NCBI GenBank assembly: GCA_007693505.1
Contig: REDL01000075.1
Span: forward strand, 1 to 64,000
Source: Desulfovibrionales bacterium
GTDB taxonomy: Bacteria > Desulfobacterota > Desulfovibrionia > Desulfovibrionales > Desulfonatronaceae
DNA length: 64,000 bases
Direction of reading: 5' to 3'
Each line of letters opens with the position of its first letter. Positions within the stretch are counted from its first letter, which is position 1. The notes beneath the pieces were generated by a model. The model was not told the DNA's origin, did no database searches, and was given only the letters and a program-made list of their open reading frames with translations. Positions 9,409 to 17,986 of this stretch are shown in pieces. Both the position numbers and the translations under genes were made by a program.

Positions 9409-10857
9409 GTGAACCAAACGGCATTAACGCAAACCACCATGTCCAGTCCGGCCCAACGATTGTCGCGCGGCACAATCCTGGCCTATGCCCTACCTGGGGT
9501 GATGCTCTCCATGGCCGGGGTTCCTCTGTTCGTGTATCTCCCGAAATTCTACACGGACACCCTCGGCGCGGGCGCCGGCATTGTCGGGCTGTTCATCTTC
9601 GCGGCCCGGATCCTGGATGGTCTGGCCGATCCCTTCATCGGTCGTTTGTCCGACGGCACCCTTACCCGCTGGGGACGTCGTCGACCTTACCTCATTTTCG
9701 CCTCGCCGTTTCTGGGCCTTTGCCTTCTGGCCCTCTATGCACCGCCGGAACTCAGCCCGAACCAGGCAGGAATCTGGTTCGGGCTGCTGCTCTTGGTGCT
9801 CTCCGTAACCTGGACCCTGGTCAACGTTCCCTGGGAAGCCCTGGGTCCGGAATTGAGCGGTGATTACCACCAACGGAACACACTGTTTGCCTGGCGAGAT
9901 GGATTTTGGATCACGGGGATTTTCGGAGCCGTTACCCTGCCATTGGCGTTGTCCTGGCTTCTCGGACTTCCTGATACGCCTTCCGGCGAACGCCAAAAAT
10001 TTCTGCATTATGCCCTGGTCGTTGCCCCAGCAACGGTGATACTTTGCTGGCTTTGTGCCGCACTGATCCGCGAACGACATTCGACATCGATTTCGTCCCT
10101 GGGACAAGCTACCAGTGAATCCCCCAGGCACGCTGAATTGCGACAGGGGCTTGCGCTGCTATGGCGCAACAAACCATTTCGAATCCTGACGGCTGCATTT
10201 GCCGTCGCAGCCATTGGTGCCAACCTCCCAGCCACATTAATCCTTTATTACGTCGAACATGTGCTTCTCGACACCCGGGCTGAAGGCTATCTCCTGCTCT
10301 ACTTTCTGACCGGAATCGCCTTTCTCCCCCTCTGGGTCAGAATCGCGGCACATTGGGGCAAGAAACCAACATGGATGGCAGCCATGGCCGTGAATGCCGG
10401 AGCGTTTTTCGGTGTCTTTTTCCTTGGTCCTGGCCAAGGCACGGCCTTTGCCCTGTTGGCTGCCATTTCCGGCATTGGCTTCGGGGCTGGAATGGCCTTG
10501 CCGTCCTCCATGCAGGCAGACGTCATTGACTATGATCAAGTGCTCTCCGGTCGACGTCGCGAGGGAGCGTTCATCGGGCTGTGGTCAATCATCAAGAAAA
10601 CGTCCTCGGCTCTCGGCCTGGGCATTGCCTTGCCCCTGCTTGCCCTTGCCGGATACCAGCCCGGTACGGAGCAATCTGAATCCGTGGTCGTGCTGCTCCG
10701 GTTCCTCTATGCCGGACTGCCCTGCATCTGTACCTTGCTTGCGTTGCTGATCATTGCCAGATACCCGTTAGACGCGGATGAACACGCCCGTATCCGTGCA
10801 ATCCTGGCCGAATCCGGTGCCCAAGGGGCTGGGGACCCCAGCCCCAGGCCGGCTTGA
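9409..10857 (+). CDS. MFS transporter of the GPH (glycoside-pentoside-hexuronide:cation symporter) type
   Basis: A 482-aa inner membrane protein with about twelve helices. The signature DGLADPFIGRLSDGTLTRWGRRRPY, here split over residues 65-90, is that of the melibiose-permease-like GPH family. The start is uncertain: GTG at 9409 gives the longest frame, and an ATG at 9439 is an alternative; neither has a strong ribosome site. It precedes DUF1295, CFA-like and amine-oxidase-like genes on the same strand. As I recall, a GPH-type gene accompanies similar lipid genes in Rhodobacter, so it may move a lipid or cofactor rather than a sugar (inference). Confidence 0.8.
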   Translation: MNQTALTQTTMSSPAQRLSRGTILAYALPGVMLSMAGVPLFVYLPKFYTDTLGAGAGIVGLFIFAARILDGLADPFIGRLSDGTLTRWGRRRPYLIFASPFLGLCLLALYAPPELSPNQAGIWFGLLLLVLSVTWTLVNVPWEALGPELSGDYHQRNTLFAWRDGFWITGIFGAVTLPLALSWLLGLPDTPSGERQKFLHYALVVAPATVILCWLCAALIRERHSTSISSLGQATSESPRHAELRQGLALLWRNKPFRILTAAFAVAAIGANLPATLILYYVEHVLLDTRAEGYLLLYFLTGIAFLPLWVRIAAHWGKKPTWMAAMAVNAGAFFGVFFLGPGQGTAFALLAAISGIGFGAGMALPSSMQADVIDYDQVLSGRRREGAFIGLWSIIKKTSSALGLGIALPLLALAGYQPGTEQSESVVVLLRFLYAGLPCICTLLALLIIARYPLDADEHARIRAILAESGAQGAGDPSPRPA

Positions 10858-10914
10858 TGTCCGCCATGGCTTGGTGATAGAGATTGCATAATCTCTAAAT
10901 CAAAAGGAATTGTC

Positions 10915-11697
10915 ATGCCTCTTTCCACCGTTCTCTGCACCAGTTTTCAGTATATTCTCCTGCTGATGATCGTGGCCTGGATCGTTTCCTTGGTTCGCGG
11001 CAAGGCCTGCGTTGTCGACTCCTTTTGGGGACTGGGCTTTATTATTGCCGCCTGGACCGCCTATATCCATGGTCCAGGCACCTCGCGCGGTCTGCTGGTC
11101 GCCCTCCTTGTCACCATCTGGGCTCTCCGATTGATAGCCCACGTCACCCACCGCAACTGGGGCAAGCCCGAAGATCGTCGCTACCAGGCCATGCGCGACC
11201 ATCACGGTCCCCGGTTCTGGTTGGTCAGCCTGTTTACCGTCTTTCTCCTTCAGGCCGCCATCCTCTGGGTTGTGTCCCTGGGGCCGCAACTGGCCCAGCT
11301 CGCCCCCCGGCCGGAGCACCTGACCTGGCTGGATGGCCTGGGTATCCTCATTTTTGTCGTTGGCCTCACCTTTGAGGCGGTCGGCGACTGGCAGATGGAG
11401 CGGTTCAAGCAAGATCCGGGCAACGTCGGCAAGGTCATGGACCAGGGACTCTGGGCCTATACCCGACACCCCAATTACTTCGGAGAAAGTCTGGTCTGGT
11501 GGGGCATCTTCTGCATCGCCCTGGCCACGCCTTACTGGTGGGCGGCCTGGATCAGCCCGGTGCTGATCACCTTGCTGCTGCTCAAGGTTTCCGGCGTGGC
11601 CATGCTGGAAAAAGATATTGCCGACCGGCGCCCCGGCTACGCGGTCTATAAACGCAAGGTCAACGCTTTTATTCCTGGATTTCCCTCGAAATGGTGA
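10915..11697 (+). CDS. DUF1295 membrane protein (steroid 5-alpha-reductase-like)
   Basis: A 260-aa inner membrane protein with six or seven helices. The C-terminal motif [20 protein letters not shown] is the hallmark of the DUF1295/steroid 5-alpha-reductase and isoprenylcysteine-methyltransferase fold, which binds NADPH or SAM at the membrane. The N-terminal part has [14 protein letters not shown], also typical. AAAGGAATTGTC precedes the ATG. It is the first enzyme gene of the putative lipid-modification run and overlaps the next long reading frame. A reductase role on acyl chains is inferred, not shown. Confidence 0.85.
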   Translation: MPLSTVLCTSFQYILLLMIVAWIVSLVRGKACVVDSFWGLGFIIAAWTAYIHGPGTSRGLLVALLVTIWALRLIAHVTHRNWGKPEDRRYQAMRDHHGPRFWLVSLFTVFLLQAAILWVVSLGPQLAQLAPRPEHLTWLDGLGILIFVVGLTFEAVGDWQMERFKQDPGNVGKVMDQGLWAYTRHPNYFGESLVWWGIFCIALATPYWWAAWISPVLITLLLLKVSGVAMLEKDIADRRPGYAVYKRKVNAFIPGFPSKW

Positions 11698-11819
11698 CGA
11701 TCAAAGCGTTATTTGACCCAAAATCCTCATGCAGTCTTCCGAGAACCTTTAGCCATACCAGGCCACAACTCGGCCTCGCTGTGTTGCCGAGGGTGAAGCT
11801 GATTGCTGCACAATTCTCC

Positions 11820-12878
11820 ATGCAGAACCTGATCTCCCTGGCCGAACACGGCCGATTACCCGATGCGTTGATTCGCCTGGGCATTCGTCAGCGCCATGCC
11901 GAGGTGCTGCGCGGACAACGTGGGCCTGATGCCGTTGCGGAGCTGGAGCGCAAACGGGCCTTTATCAAGGCCATGAATGCCGCGCCTGTCGCCCTGGTTC
12001 CGGAAGCGGCCAATGATCAGCATTACGAAGTCCCTCCGGATTTCTTCCGGCTGATGCTTGGACCGGCCATGAAATACAGTTGCTGCCTCTTCCCGGATCA
12101 GGATGCCACGATGGCTGATATGGCCGGAGCTGAAAAGGCCATGCTGGAACTGATGGCTGGCCGGGCAGGCCTGGTGGACGGCATGGATGTACTGGAGCTG
12201 GGCTGCGGATGGGGATCCTTCTCACTCTGGCTGGCCCGCCAGCATCCCAACTCCCGAATTACAGCGGTCTCCAACGCCCAGAACCAGATCGACTTCATCA
12301 ACACTACGGCCCGTGACTTCGGCTTGACCAACCTGCGGGCCCTGCGCGCGGACATGAATCATTTTCAACCGGATGGACGGTACAACCGGATTGTCAGCGT
12401 GGAGATGTTCGAGCACATGCGCAACTGGCGCCTGCTCTTGCATCGGATCGCTGGCTGGCTTCGTCCGGATGGGGCCTTTTTTCTGCACATTTTCAGTCAC
12501 GAGCAATACGCATATCTCTTTGACCAGGGATCGGATGACTGGATGGGCCGCCATTTCTTCTCCGGAGGAATGATGCCCTCGGACGACCTGCTGCTCTATT
12601 TTCAGGAACATTTGTTCGTCCAGGACCATTGGCGGGTCAATGGCCGCCATTATGCCCGCACACTGGAAGCCTGGCTGGAGCAGCTGGACACCCGGCGTGA
12701 TGCGGCCCTGCATGTTCTGCATGGTGCCCTGCCGGCCGCCAGCGAAGATTCGGCAGAAGTCGCCTTGCAGCGCTGGCGGATCTTTCTGATGGCCTGCGCC
12801 GAACTGTTCGCCTGGAACCGGGGCAATTCCTGGTTTGTATCCCATTATTTGCTTACACCGAGTCCTGCCGCCCAATGA
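11820..12878 (+). CDS. CFA-synthase-like SAM-dependent methyltransferase
   Basis: A 352-aa class I methyltransferase of the cyclopropane-fatty-acid synthase superfamily. SAM-binding motif I is [36 protein letters not shown] is the CFA-type cap before it, and [12 protein letters not shown] follows. The N-terminus [23 protein letters not shown] is the usual family beginning, so ATG 11820 was chosen. The frame stays open to an ATG at 11691 that overlaps the DUF1295 stop, so a 395-aa product is possible. Its stop overlaps the next start by four bases. Likely substrate is an unsaturated phospholipid acyl chain. Confidence 0.85.
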   Translation: MQNLISLAEHGRLPDALIRLGIRQRHAEVLRGQRGPDAVAELERKRAFIKAMNAAPVALVPEAANDQHYEVPPDFFRLMLGPAMKYSCCLFPDQDATMADMAGAEKAMLELMAGRAGLVDGMDVLELGCGWGSFSLWLARQHPNSRITAVSNAQNQIDFINTTARDFGLTNLRALRADMNHFQPDGRYNRIVSVEMFEHMRNWRLLLHRIAGWLRPDGAFFLHIFSHEQYAYLFDQGSDDWMGRHFFSGGMMPSDDLLLYFQEHLFVQDHWRVNGRHYARTLEAWLEQLDTRRDAALHVLHGALPAASEDSAEVALQRWRIFLMACAELFAWNRGNSWFVSHYLLTPSPAAQ

Positions 12879-14179
12879 CCCGACGCAAAATCGCCGTTGT
12901 CGGTGCTGGAGCAGCGGGCATCGTTGCGGCCCACTACCTCAGCCGCGTACATGAAGTTCTGCTTTTTGAAGCGGCTCCCCAACTCGGTGGGCATGTCCAG
13001 ACCGTCATGGTTCCAGATACGGGACCTGATACAACAGGCAACGGCACGAGCAGCACCCTGCCCGTGGACATGGGTTTTATCGTGTTCAACGACCGCACCT
13101 ACCCGAATTTTCGCCGTTTCATCGGGGAACTGGGCGTACAGGCCGCGGCTACGGAAATGTCCTTTTCCTACAGTGAGCCCTCAACCGGTTTTGCCTATGC
13201 CGGAACCAGTCTCTCCGGACTCTTTGCCCGCCGCGCCAACCTGATCGACCCGGCATTCTGGCGAATGCTCCTGGCCCTGCGCCGTTTTTGCCGCTCCATC
13301 ACCCAGGATCTGGAACAGAACCGACTGGGCGAGGAAACCCTGGGTGCCTACCTCCTGGCCGGCGCCTACCCGGACATCCTCTTTCGCCGCTATCTCGAGC
13401 CCATGGTCCGGGCCATCTGGTCTGCTGAAAGCCGCGATGCTCGAACCTTTCCCATCCGGCGTTTCGCCCGTTTCTTTGCCAACCACGGCCTGCTGAGCAT
13501 TCGCGGCGGTCCGCAATGGCTGTATCTGCCCGGAGGCAGCCACACCTACGTCCAGGCCTTTGCCCGCGTATTCTCCGGAACCGTCCACCGGAACAGTCCG
13601 GTCCAGGCTGTAACGCGAGCCGGGCATGGGGCGACCCTGCACGTCAACGGTTCAGAATGCATCGTGGATGCCGTGGTCCTGGCCTGCCATGCGGATACCA
13701 CCCTGAATCTGCTTACGGATGCCGATGAGCTGGAACGGGAGTGCCTCAGCCCCTGGCGTTATGTGGCCAATGACGTCGTCTTGCACACCGATACAACCTT
13801 TCTTCCGGCCAATCGCAGAGCCTGGGCCTGCTGGAACGTGATCGCGGACACGACGACCAAAGTTGCAAACCATATGTCCGCAGACGATCGGGTCCATGTC
13901 CACTATTGGATGAACCGCCTGCAGAACCTTGCCGCGCGAAACACCCATGTGGTCACCTTGAATCCCCGGCGACCTATCCACCAGCCCCATGAAAACCGCC
14001 GCATGGAACTGCACCACCCCCAGTTTTCACTGCAGGCACTGCGCGCGCAGTCCCGCTTCCCGGAACTGCAGGGTCGGCGGGAGACCTATTTCTGCGGCAG
14101 CTATCACGGCAACGGGTTTCACGAAGATGCTGCCGCATCCGGGGTCCGCGTGGCCCAGGCTCTGGGAATCAAGGCATGA
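12875..14179 (+). CDS. FAD-dependent amine-oxidase-like oxidoreductase
   Basis: A 434-aa flavoprotein. The N-terminal dinucleotide-binding motif is [21 protein letters not shown], shown here as a GxGxxG at residues 9-14, followed by an acidic residue in [12 protein letters not shown]. The family signature [16 protein letters not shown] is present. The C-terminal end ([23 protein letters not shown]) carries the FAD-contacting glycines of this group. It overlaps genes on both sides by four bases. Relatives next to CFA genes are thought to desaturate or oxidise methylated acyl chains; that role is inferred from context. Confidence 0.85.
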   Translation: MTRRKIAVVGAGAAGIVAAHYLSRVHEVLLFEAAPQLGGHVQTVMVPDTGPDTTGNGTSSTLPVDMGFIVFNDRTYPNFRRFIGELGVQAAATEMSFSYSEPSTGFAYAGTSLSGLFARRANLIDPAFWRMLLALRRFCRSITQDLEQNRLGEETLGAYLLAGAYPDILFRRYLEPMVRAIWSAESRDARTFPIRRFARFFANHGLLSIRGGPQWLYLPGGSHTYVQAFARVFSGTVHRNSPVQAVTRAGHGATLHVNGSECIVDAVVLACHADTTLNLLTDADELERECLSPWRYVANDVVLHTDTTFLPANRRAWACWNVIADTTTKVANHMSADDRVHVHYWMNRLQNLAARNTHVVTLNPRRPIHQPHENRRMELHHPQFSLQALRAQSRFPELQGRRETYFCGSYHGNGFHEDAAASGVRVAQALGIKA

Positions 14180-16206
14180 ACTCCCGCATCATCCCCGCCA
14201 CCGTGGCCCACAAACGCCTTGCCCCCAAAAACCATGCCTTCGAATACACCTACCTTTGTGTGCTGCTGGATCTGGATGAGTTGGAAGAACTGGACCGTTC
14301 CAGCCGTCTCTTCGGCCTGAACAGGTCCCGGGCCGTAGCCGTTCACAATGCCGACTATCTCACCACCGGGCCGGAATCCATACGGTCCAAGCTGTCGAAC
14401 TTGCTCGCCGCGAACCATCTTGAGGTTCCCTTCCCACGGTACCGTATCCTGCTGCTCACAGCGGCACGCATCTTCGGCCATGTTTTCAATCCGGTCAGTT
14501 TCTACTTCTGCTTCAATCCAGACGATGATCTTGAACTCTGCATCGTCGAGGTGAACAACACGTTCGGGGACAAGCATGTCTACCTGCTTTCCCGATCTAA
14601 CGAAACTGGTGAATTTCCGGCTACCTACCGTTCCCCCAAGGCCTTTCATGTCTCTCCGTTTTTCAACATGGACGGCGAGTATGTCTTTCGTTTCGGGGAC
14701 ATTCGCGAAGAACTGAACATATCCGTGACGTTGTTCCAGCAGGACCGCCCCGTACTGGAAGCCAGTCTGCGCCAACATGCTCCAGCCCGGGAACTGACGG
14801 ATGCGGCCCTGCTGGCTGCCTGGGTCAGACATCCCTTGGCCCCGAATCTGACCTATCCGCGCATTCTGCGTCAGGCCATTGCCCTGTATCTGCACAAGGG
14901 GCTGGCCGTCTTTTCCCGCCCCGAACCAACCAACCCCATGACCATCCGAACCATGCCGACACCTGCACCATGGCGAAACCGAATTGCCCAGCGACTGGTC
15001 CTCTGGAACTTCAGCAAAATACGCAATGGGACGCTCCGGATGGACCTTCCCGACGGCAGCCGACGCATTTTCGGCGGCGAAGCACACGGACCATCATGCA
15101 CCATGCGCATCTCAAACCCGCGTTTTTTTTGGGATCTGCTGAAAGGCGAAGACGTAGCCCTGGGAGAGGCCTATACTGCAGGACTCTGGTCCACGGACGA
15201 TTTACCCCGGTTGATGGAATTGCTGATTATGAATATGGACCGGATGGCCTATCTGGAAAACCTGGGACGCTTAGGTCGCATCCTGCACCGAAGCCTCGTC
15301 CTGGCCAAAAAAGTGATCCCAGCCAATACTCGAACCGGCAGCCGGGCCAACATCAAGGCCCATTACGACCTGTCCAACGATTTTTTCCGGTTGTTTCTTG
15401 ATCCGACGGTAACGTACTCCTGCGCGGTCTTTGATGACCTGCCAAGACGTCTCTGTTGCCCCGCGCCCATTTCCGATCAGGAGTTGCACCAGGCCCAGGA
15501 GCGAAAATTCCAAATGATCGCCGAATCCCTGGATATCCCCCTGGGTGGGGAAATCCTGGAAATCGGTTGCGGCTGGGGCGGTCTTGCCTGTTATTTGGCT
15601 GCAAATTCCTCCTGCAAGGTCCAGGCTGTAACCATTTCCCAACAACAATACGACCATGTCCGTGAACTGGTCCACAAGCGCGGCTTGCAGAACCGGATCC
15701 ATGTTCTGCTGGAGGACTATCGCAACCTCCAGGGACAGTACGACGCCCTGATCTCCATCGAGATGCTGGAGGCCGTTGGTCACGCCTATCATCCTCGTTT
15801 TTTCGAGGCCGTGGACAGCCTGCTCAAACCCGGGGGCAAGGCCTGCATCCAGACCATCACCATTCTGGATCAACGCTATGATATCTACCGCCAGACCCAG
15901 GACTGGATCAGCACCCATATTTTTCCCGGCGGACTGTTGCCGTCCCTGAACAGGATCACCCAGGTTCTCGCCCGGAATACATCTCTGGTGGTGTCAGATG
16001 TCCGGGACATCGGCCCACACTACGCACTGACCCTGAAAGCCTGGCGTGAACGATTCACAGCCAACTGGGAACGTATTGCGGCCCTGGGTTTTGATCAGTC
16101 TTTTCGCCGCACCTGGGAATACTACTTCGCCGTATGCGAAGCTGCTTTTGCCCAACGTCACATCCGGGACCTGCAGATCGTTCTGGATCGGCCAAAATAC
16201 CTCTAA
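14176..16206 (+). CDS. DUF1365 - cyclopropane-fatty-acyl-phospholipid synthase fusion
   Basis: A 676-aa two-domain protein. Residues 1 to about 245 are a DUF1365 domain (FEYTYLCVLLDLDEL, FGHVFNPVSFYFCF, EVNNTFGDKH). Residues from about 280 to the end are a full CFA synthase: NIKAHYDLSNDFFRLFLD, EIGCGWGGLACYL, SIEMLEAVGH, HIFPGGLLPS and the C-terminal CEAAFAQRHIRDLQIVL. The two are normally separate adjacent genes. The reading frame is open throughout the linker, so this is a true fusion in this sequence. CFA synthases transfer a methylene or methyl from SAM to unsaturated acyl chains at the membrane. The gene is coupled to the flavoprotein by a four-base overlap. Confidence 0.88.
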   Translation: MNSRIIPATVAHKRLAPKNHAFEYTYLCVLLDLDELEELDRSSRLFGLNRSRAVAVHNADYLTTGPESIRSKLSNLLAANHLEVPFPRYRILLLTAARIFGHVFNPVSFYFCFNPDDDLELCIVEVNNTFGDKHVYLLSRSNETGEFPATYRSPKAFHVSPFFNMDGEYVFRFGDIREELNISVTLFQQDRPVLEASLRQHAPARELTDAALLAAWVRHPLAPNLTYPRILRQAIALYLHKGLAVFSRPEPTNPMTIRTMPTPAPWRNRIAQRLVLWNFSKIRNGTLRMDLPDGSRRIFGGEAHGPSCTMRISNPRFFWDLLKGEDVALGEAYTAGLWSTDDLPRLMELLIMNMDRMAYLENLGRLGRILHRSLVLAKKVIPANTRTGSRANIKAHYDLSNDFFRLFLDPTVTYSCAVFDDLPRRLCCPAPISDQELHQAQERKFQMIAESLDIPLGGEILEIGCGWGGLACYLAANSSCKVQAVTISQQQYDHVRELVHKRGLQNRIHVLLEDYRNLQGQYDALISIEMLEAVGHAYHPRFFEAVDSLLKPGGKACIQTITILDQRYDIYRQTQDWISTHIFPGGLLPSLNRITQVLARNTSLVVSDVRDIGPHYALTLKAWRERFTANWERIAALGFDQSFRRTWEYYFAVCEAAFAQRHIRDLQIVLDRPKYL

Positions 16207-16235
16207 TGCCCAGAGCATCAACATAAAAGGCCGCC

Positions 16236-16637
16236 ATGTACATTCCTCTCCTTGCCACCCTCGCCTTGAGCATGGGCACTCTGGACTGCCCCTCCAGCCC
16301 CAACTGTGTCTCCAGCCTGGCCTCGGATCCGGCCCGGCGTGTCGAGCCCCTGCGCTATTCCGAAAACCAGCGGGAACTGGCCATGCACACTCTGCTCAAC
16401 CTGCTCCGGAACCTGCCCAGAACCGAGATTGTCCACGAAGAGACAACCATCATCCAGGCCGTGGTCAGCAGTGCCCTGTTCCGCTTCAAGGATGACCTGG
16501 AGTTTCACTTTGATCCCAAGGTACCGCTCATCCACCTCCGTTCCGCGTCGCGCACCGGTCACTGGGACCTGGGAGTGAATCGCAATCGGATAGAACGGCT
16601 CCGGAAGGACTTTGACCAGCAAATGCAGAATACTTGA
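16236..16637 (+). CDS. DUF1499 family protein
   Basis: A 133-aa protein with the DUF1499 signatures CPSSPNCVSSLASD near residue 18, RVEPLRYS, and a C-terminal FKDDLEFHFD followed by HLRSASRTGHWDLGVNRNRIERLR. The last string is very characteristic of the family. The hydrophobic N-terminus may be a short signal or anchor. It lies 29 bases behind the fusion gene and seems to close the lipid operon. The function of the family is unknown; it is often found near membrane-lipid genes. Confidence 0.85.
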   Translation: MYIPLLATLALSMGTLDCPSSPNCVSSLASDPARRVEPLRYSENQRELAMHTLLNLLRNLPRTEIVHEETTIIQAVVSSALFRFKDDLEFHFDPKVPLIHLRSASRTGHWDLGVNRNRIERLRKDFDQQMQNT

Positions 16638-16738
16638 TACGGCATCCTTTTTTGGGCACAACTGGAGCGGTGCCCACCGATTCGGGAATGTGCGGACCCC
16701 GTAATCGCTGAAGACCGAGTACGCAACGGAGGTTCATC

Positions 16739-17812
16739 GTGGAAATGTGGCAAGAGCAAATGCGGAATCAGGTCAATACATTGGCCAGTTTGAAGAACTA
16801 CATCAATGTCACGGAGCAGGAAGAGCGGGCCATCACGCAAATGCCGACCCGATGGGGGACCACCCCCTACTTTGCCGCGCTGATGGACCGGGACGACCCC
16901 AACTGTCCGATCCGCCGCCAGGTCGTACCCAGCCTGATGGAACAACAAAACACCTACGGTGTTCCCAATTATCTGATTTGGAAGGAAAACAGGGACACTT
17001 CGGAGGTCCGGCCGGACTCCATCGCCAGGCAGTACGTCGACCGTGTAGCCTTTACGGTTTCCGACGTTTGCTCCATCTATTGCCGGCACTGTTTCCGCAA
17101 GGAACTGGTCGTGAACCAGGACTTGCAACTGCGTTTCGACGTCGAAGAAGGGCTGCAGTGGATCGGTGAACACCCGGAAATCCGGGATGTGCTGATTACC
17201 GGTGGGGATCCTTTTTTGTTTTCCGACGAAAAGCTGGACTACCTCATCCGCAAGTTACGAGAAATGCCGCATGTCCAGATGATCCGCTTCGGAACCCGCA
17301 CGCCGATCGTCCTGCCGCACCGCATTACCGAGGGGCTGAAAAAGGTTCTGGCCGGCCACCATCGCGTGCCCATCTGGATCAATACCCAGTGCAACCATCC
17401 CACGGAACTCACCGAAAAAACCGCCCAGGCGGTCTACGATTTGCTGACCTGTGGGGTCAACGTCGGCAACCAGGCGGTGCTGCTCAAGGGCATCAACGAC
17501 GACCCGGCAACGTTCCGTGAACTGCACCAGAAGTTGCTAACCGTGCGCATCCGGCCCTACTATGTCTTCTATTGCGAGCCTGCCCCAGGCATAGACCACT
17601 TCCGAACTCCGGTGGAAAAGGGGGCGGAATTGATCCGGGACGCCATTCGCGGCCACACCACCGGCCTAGCCCAACCCATGTACGTCATTGCCACGAACAT
17701 TGGAAAAATTCCTCTGATGCCGGACTACTCGATCCAGGACAAGGACGAGACGGCATACACCCTGCGCAACTACCAGGGAAAAACCACCCAGTGGCCCAAT
17801 ATACCGGAGTAG
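16739..17812 (+). CDS. KamA-family radical SAM protein (aminomutase-like)
   Basis: A 357-aa radical SAM enzyme related to lysine 2,3-aminomutase. The iron-sulfur motif is CSIYCRHC (Cys111, Cys115, Cys118), and the GGDPF SAM contact is at about 155-159. The PLP lysine is kept at Lys323 (NIGKIPLMPDY). However, the glycine-rich PLP loop (usually DAPGGGGK) is shortened to ATNIGK, and the two Asp residues that hold the lysine substrate in the clostridial enzyme read Glu280 (YCE) and Ala318. A different substrate is therefore likely. The GTG start has GGAGG seven bases upstream. It faces the glutamine-synthetase-like gene. Confidence 0.85.
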   Translation: MEMWQEQMRNQVNTLASLKNYINVTEQEERAITQMPTRWGTTPYFAALMDRDDPNCPIRRQVVPSLMEQQNTYGVPNYLIWKENRDTSEVRPDSIARQYVDRVAFTVSDVCSIYCRHCFRKELVVNQDLQLRFDVEEGLQWIGEHPEIRDVLITGGDPFLFSDEKLDYLIRKLREMPHVQMIRFGTRTPIVLPHRITEGLKKVLAGHHRVPIWINTQCNHPTELTEKTAQAVYDLLTCGVNVGNQAVLLKGINDDPATFRELHQKLLTVRIRPYYVFYCEPAPGIDHFRTPVEKGAELIRDAIRGHTTGLAQPMYVIATNIGKIPLMPDYSIQDKDETAYTLRNYQGKTTQWPNIPE

Positions 17813-17946
17813 TATTGGCGTTGAGAGTGCAACAGATCCGCTTTTTGCACGAAGCGGTGAGACCTGATCTGCGTATTTTTGCGGCGCTTATCTGCGCAAG
17901 ACCATGCGTACTATGACGTCAATCCGCGATGATCATCGGTCCTGGT

Positions 17947-17970
17947 CCAGGGGCTGAAGTTCGCCCCTGG
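17947..17970. terminator. Hairpin between convergent kamA-like and glnA-like genes
   Basis: CCAGGGGC and GCCCCTGG form a perfect eight-base stem with an eight-base loop. It lies in the 174-base gap between two converging genes, so it may end transcripts from either side. There is no T tract, so it is only a moderate call. Confidence 0.4.
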
Positions 17971-17986
17971 AGCCGGATAGCCTCGA

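Noticed and set aside
11691-11819. 43-residue N-terminal extension of the CFA-like methyltransferase
   Set aside because: The ATG overlaps the previous stop, but the extra residues resemble no family member and the usual start is at 11820; kept only as an alternative.
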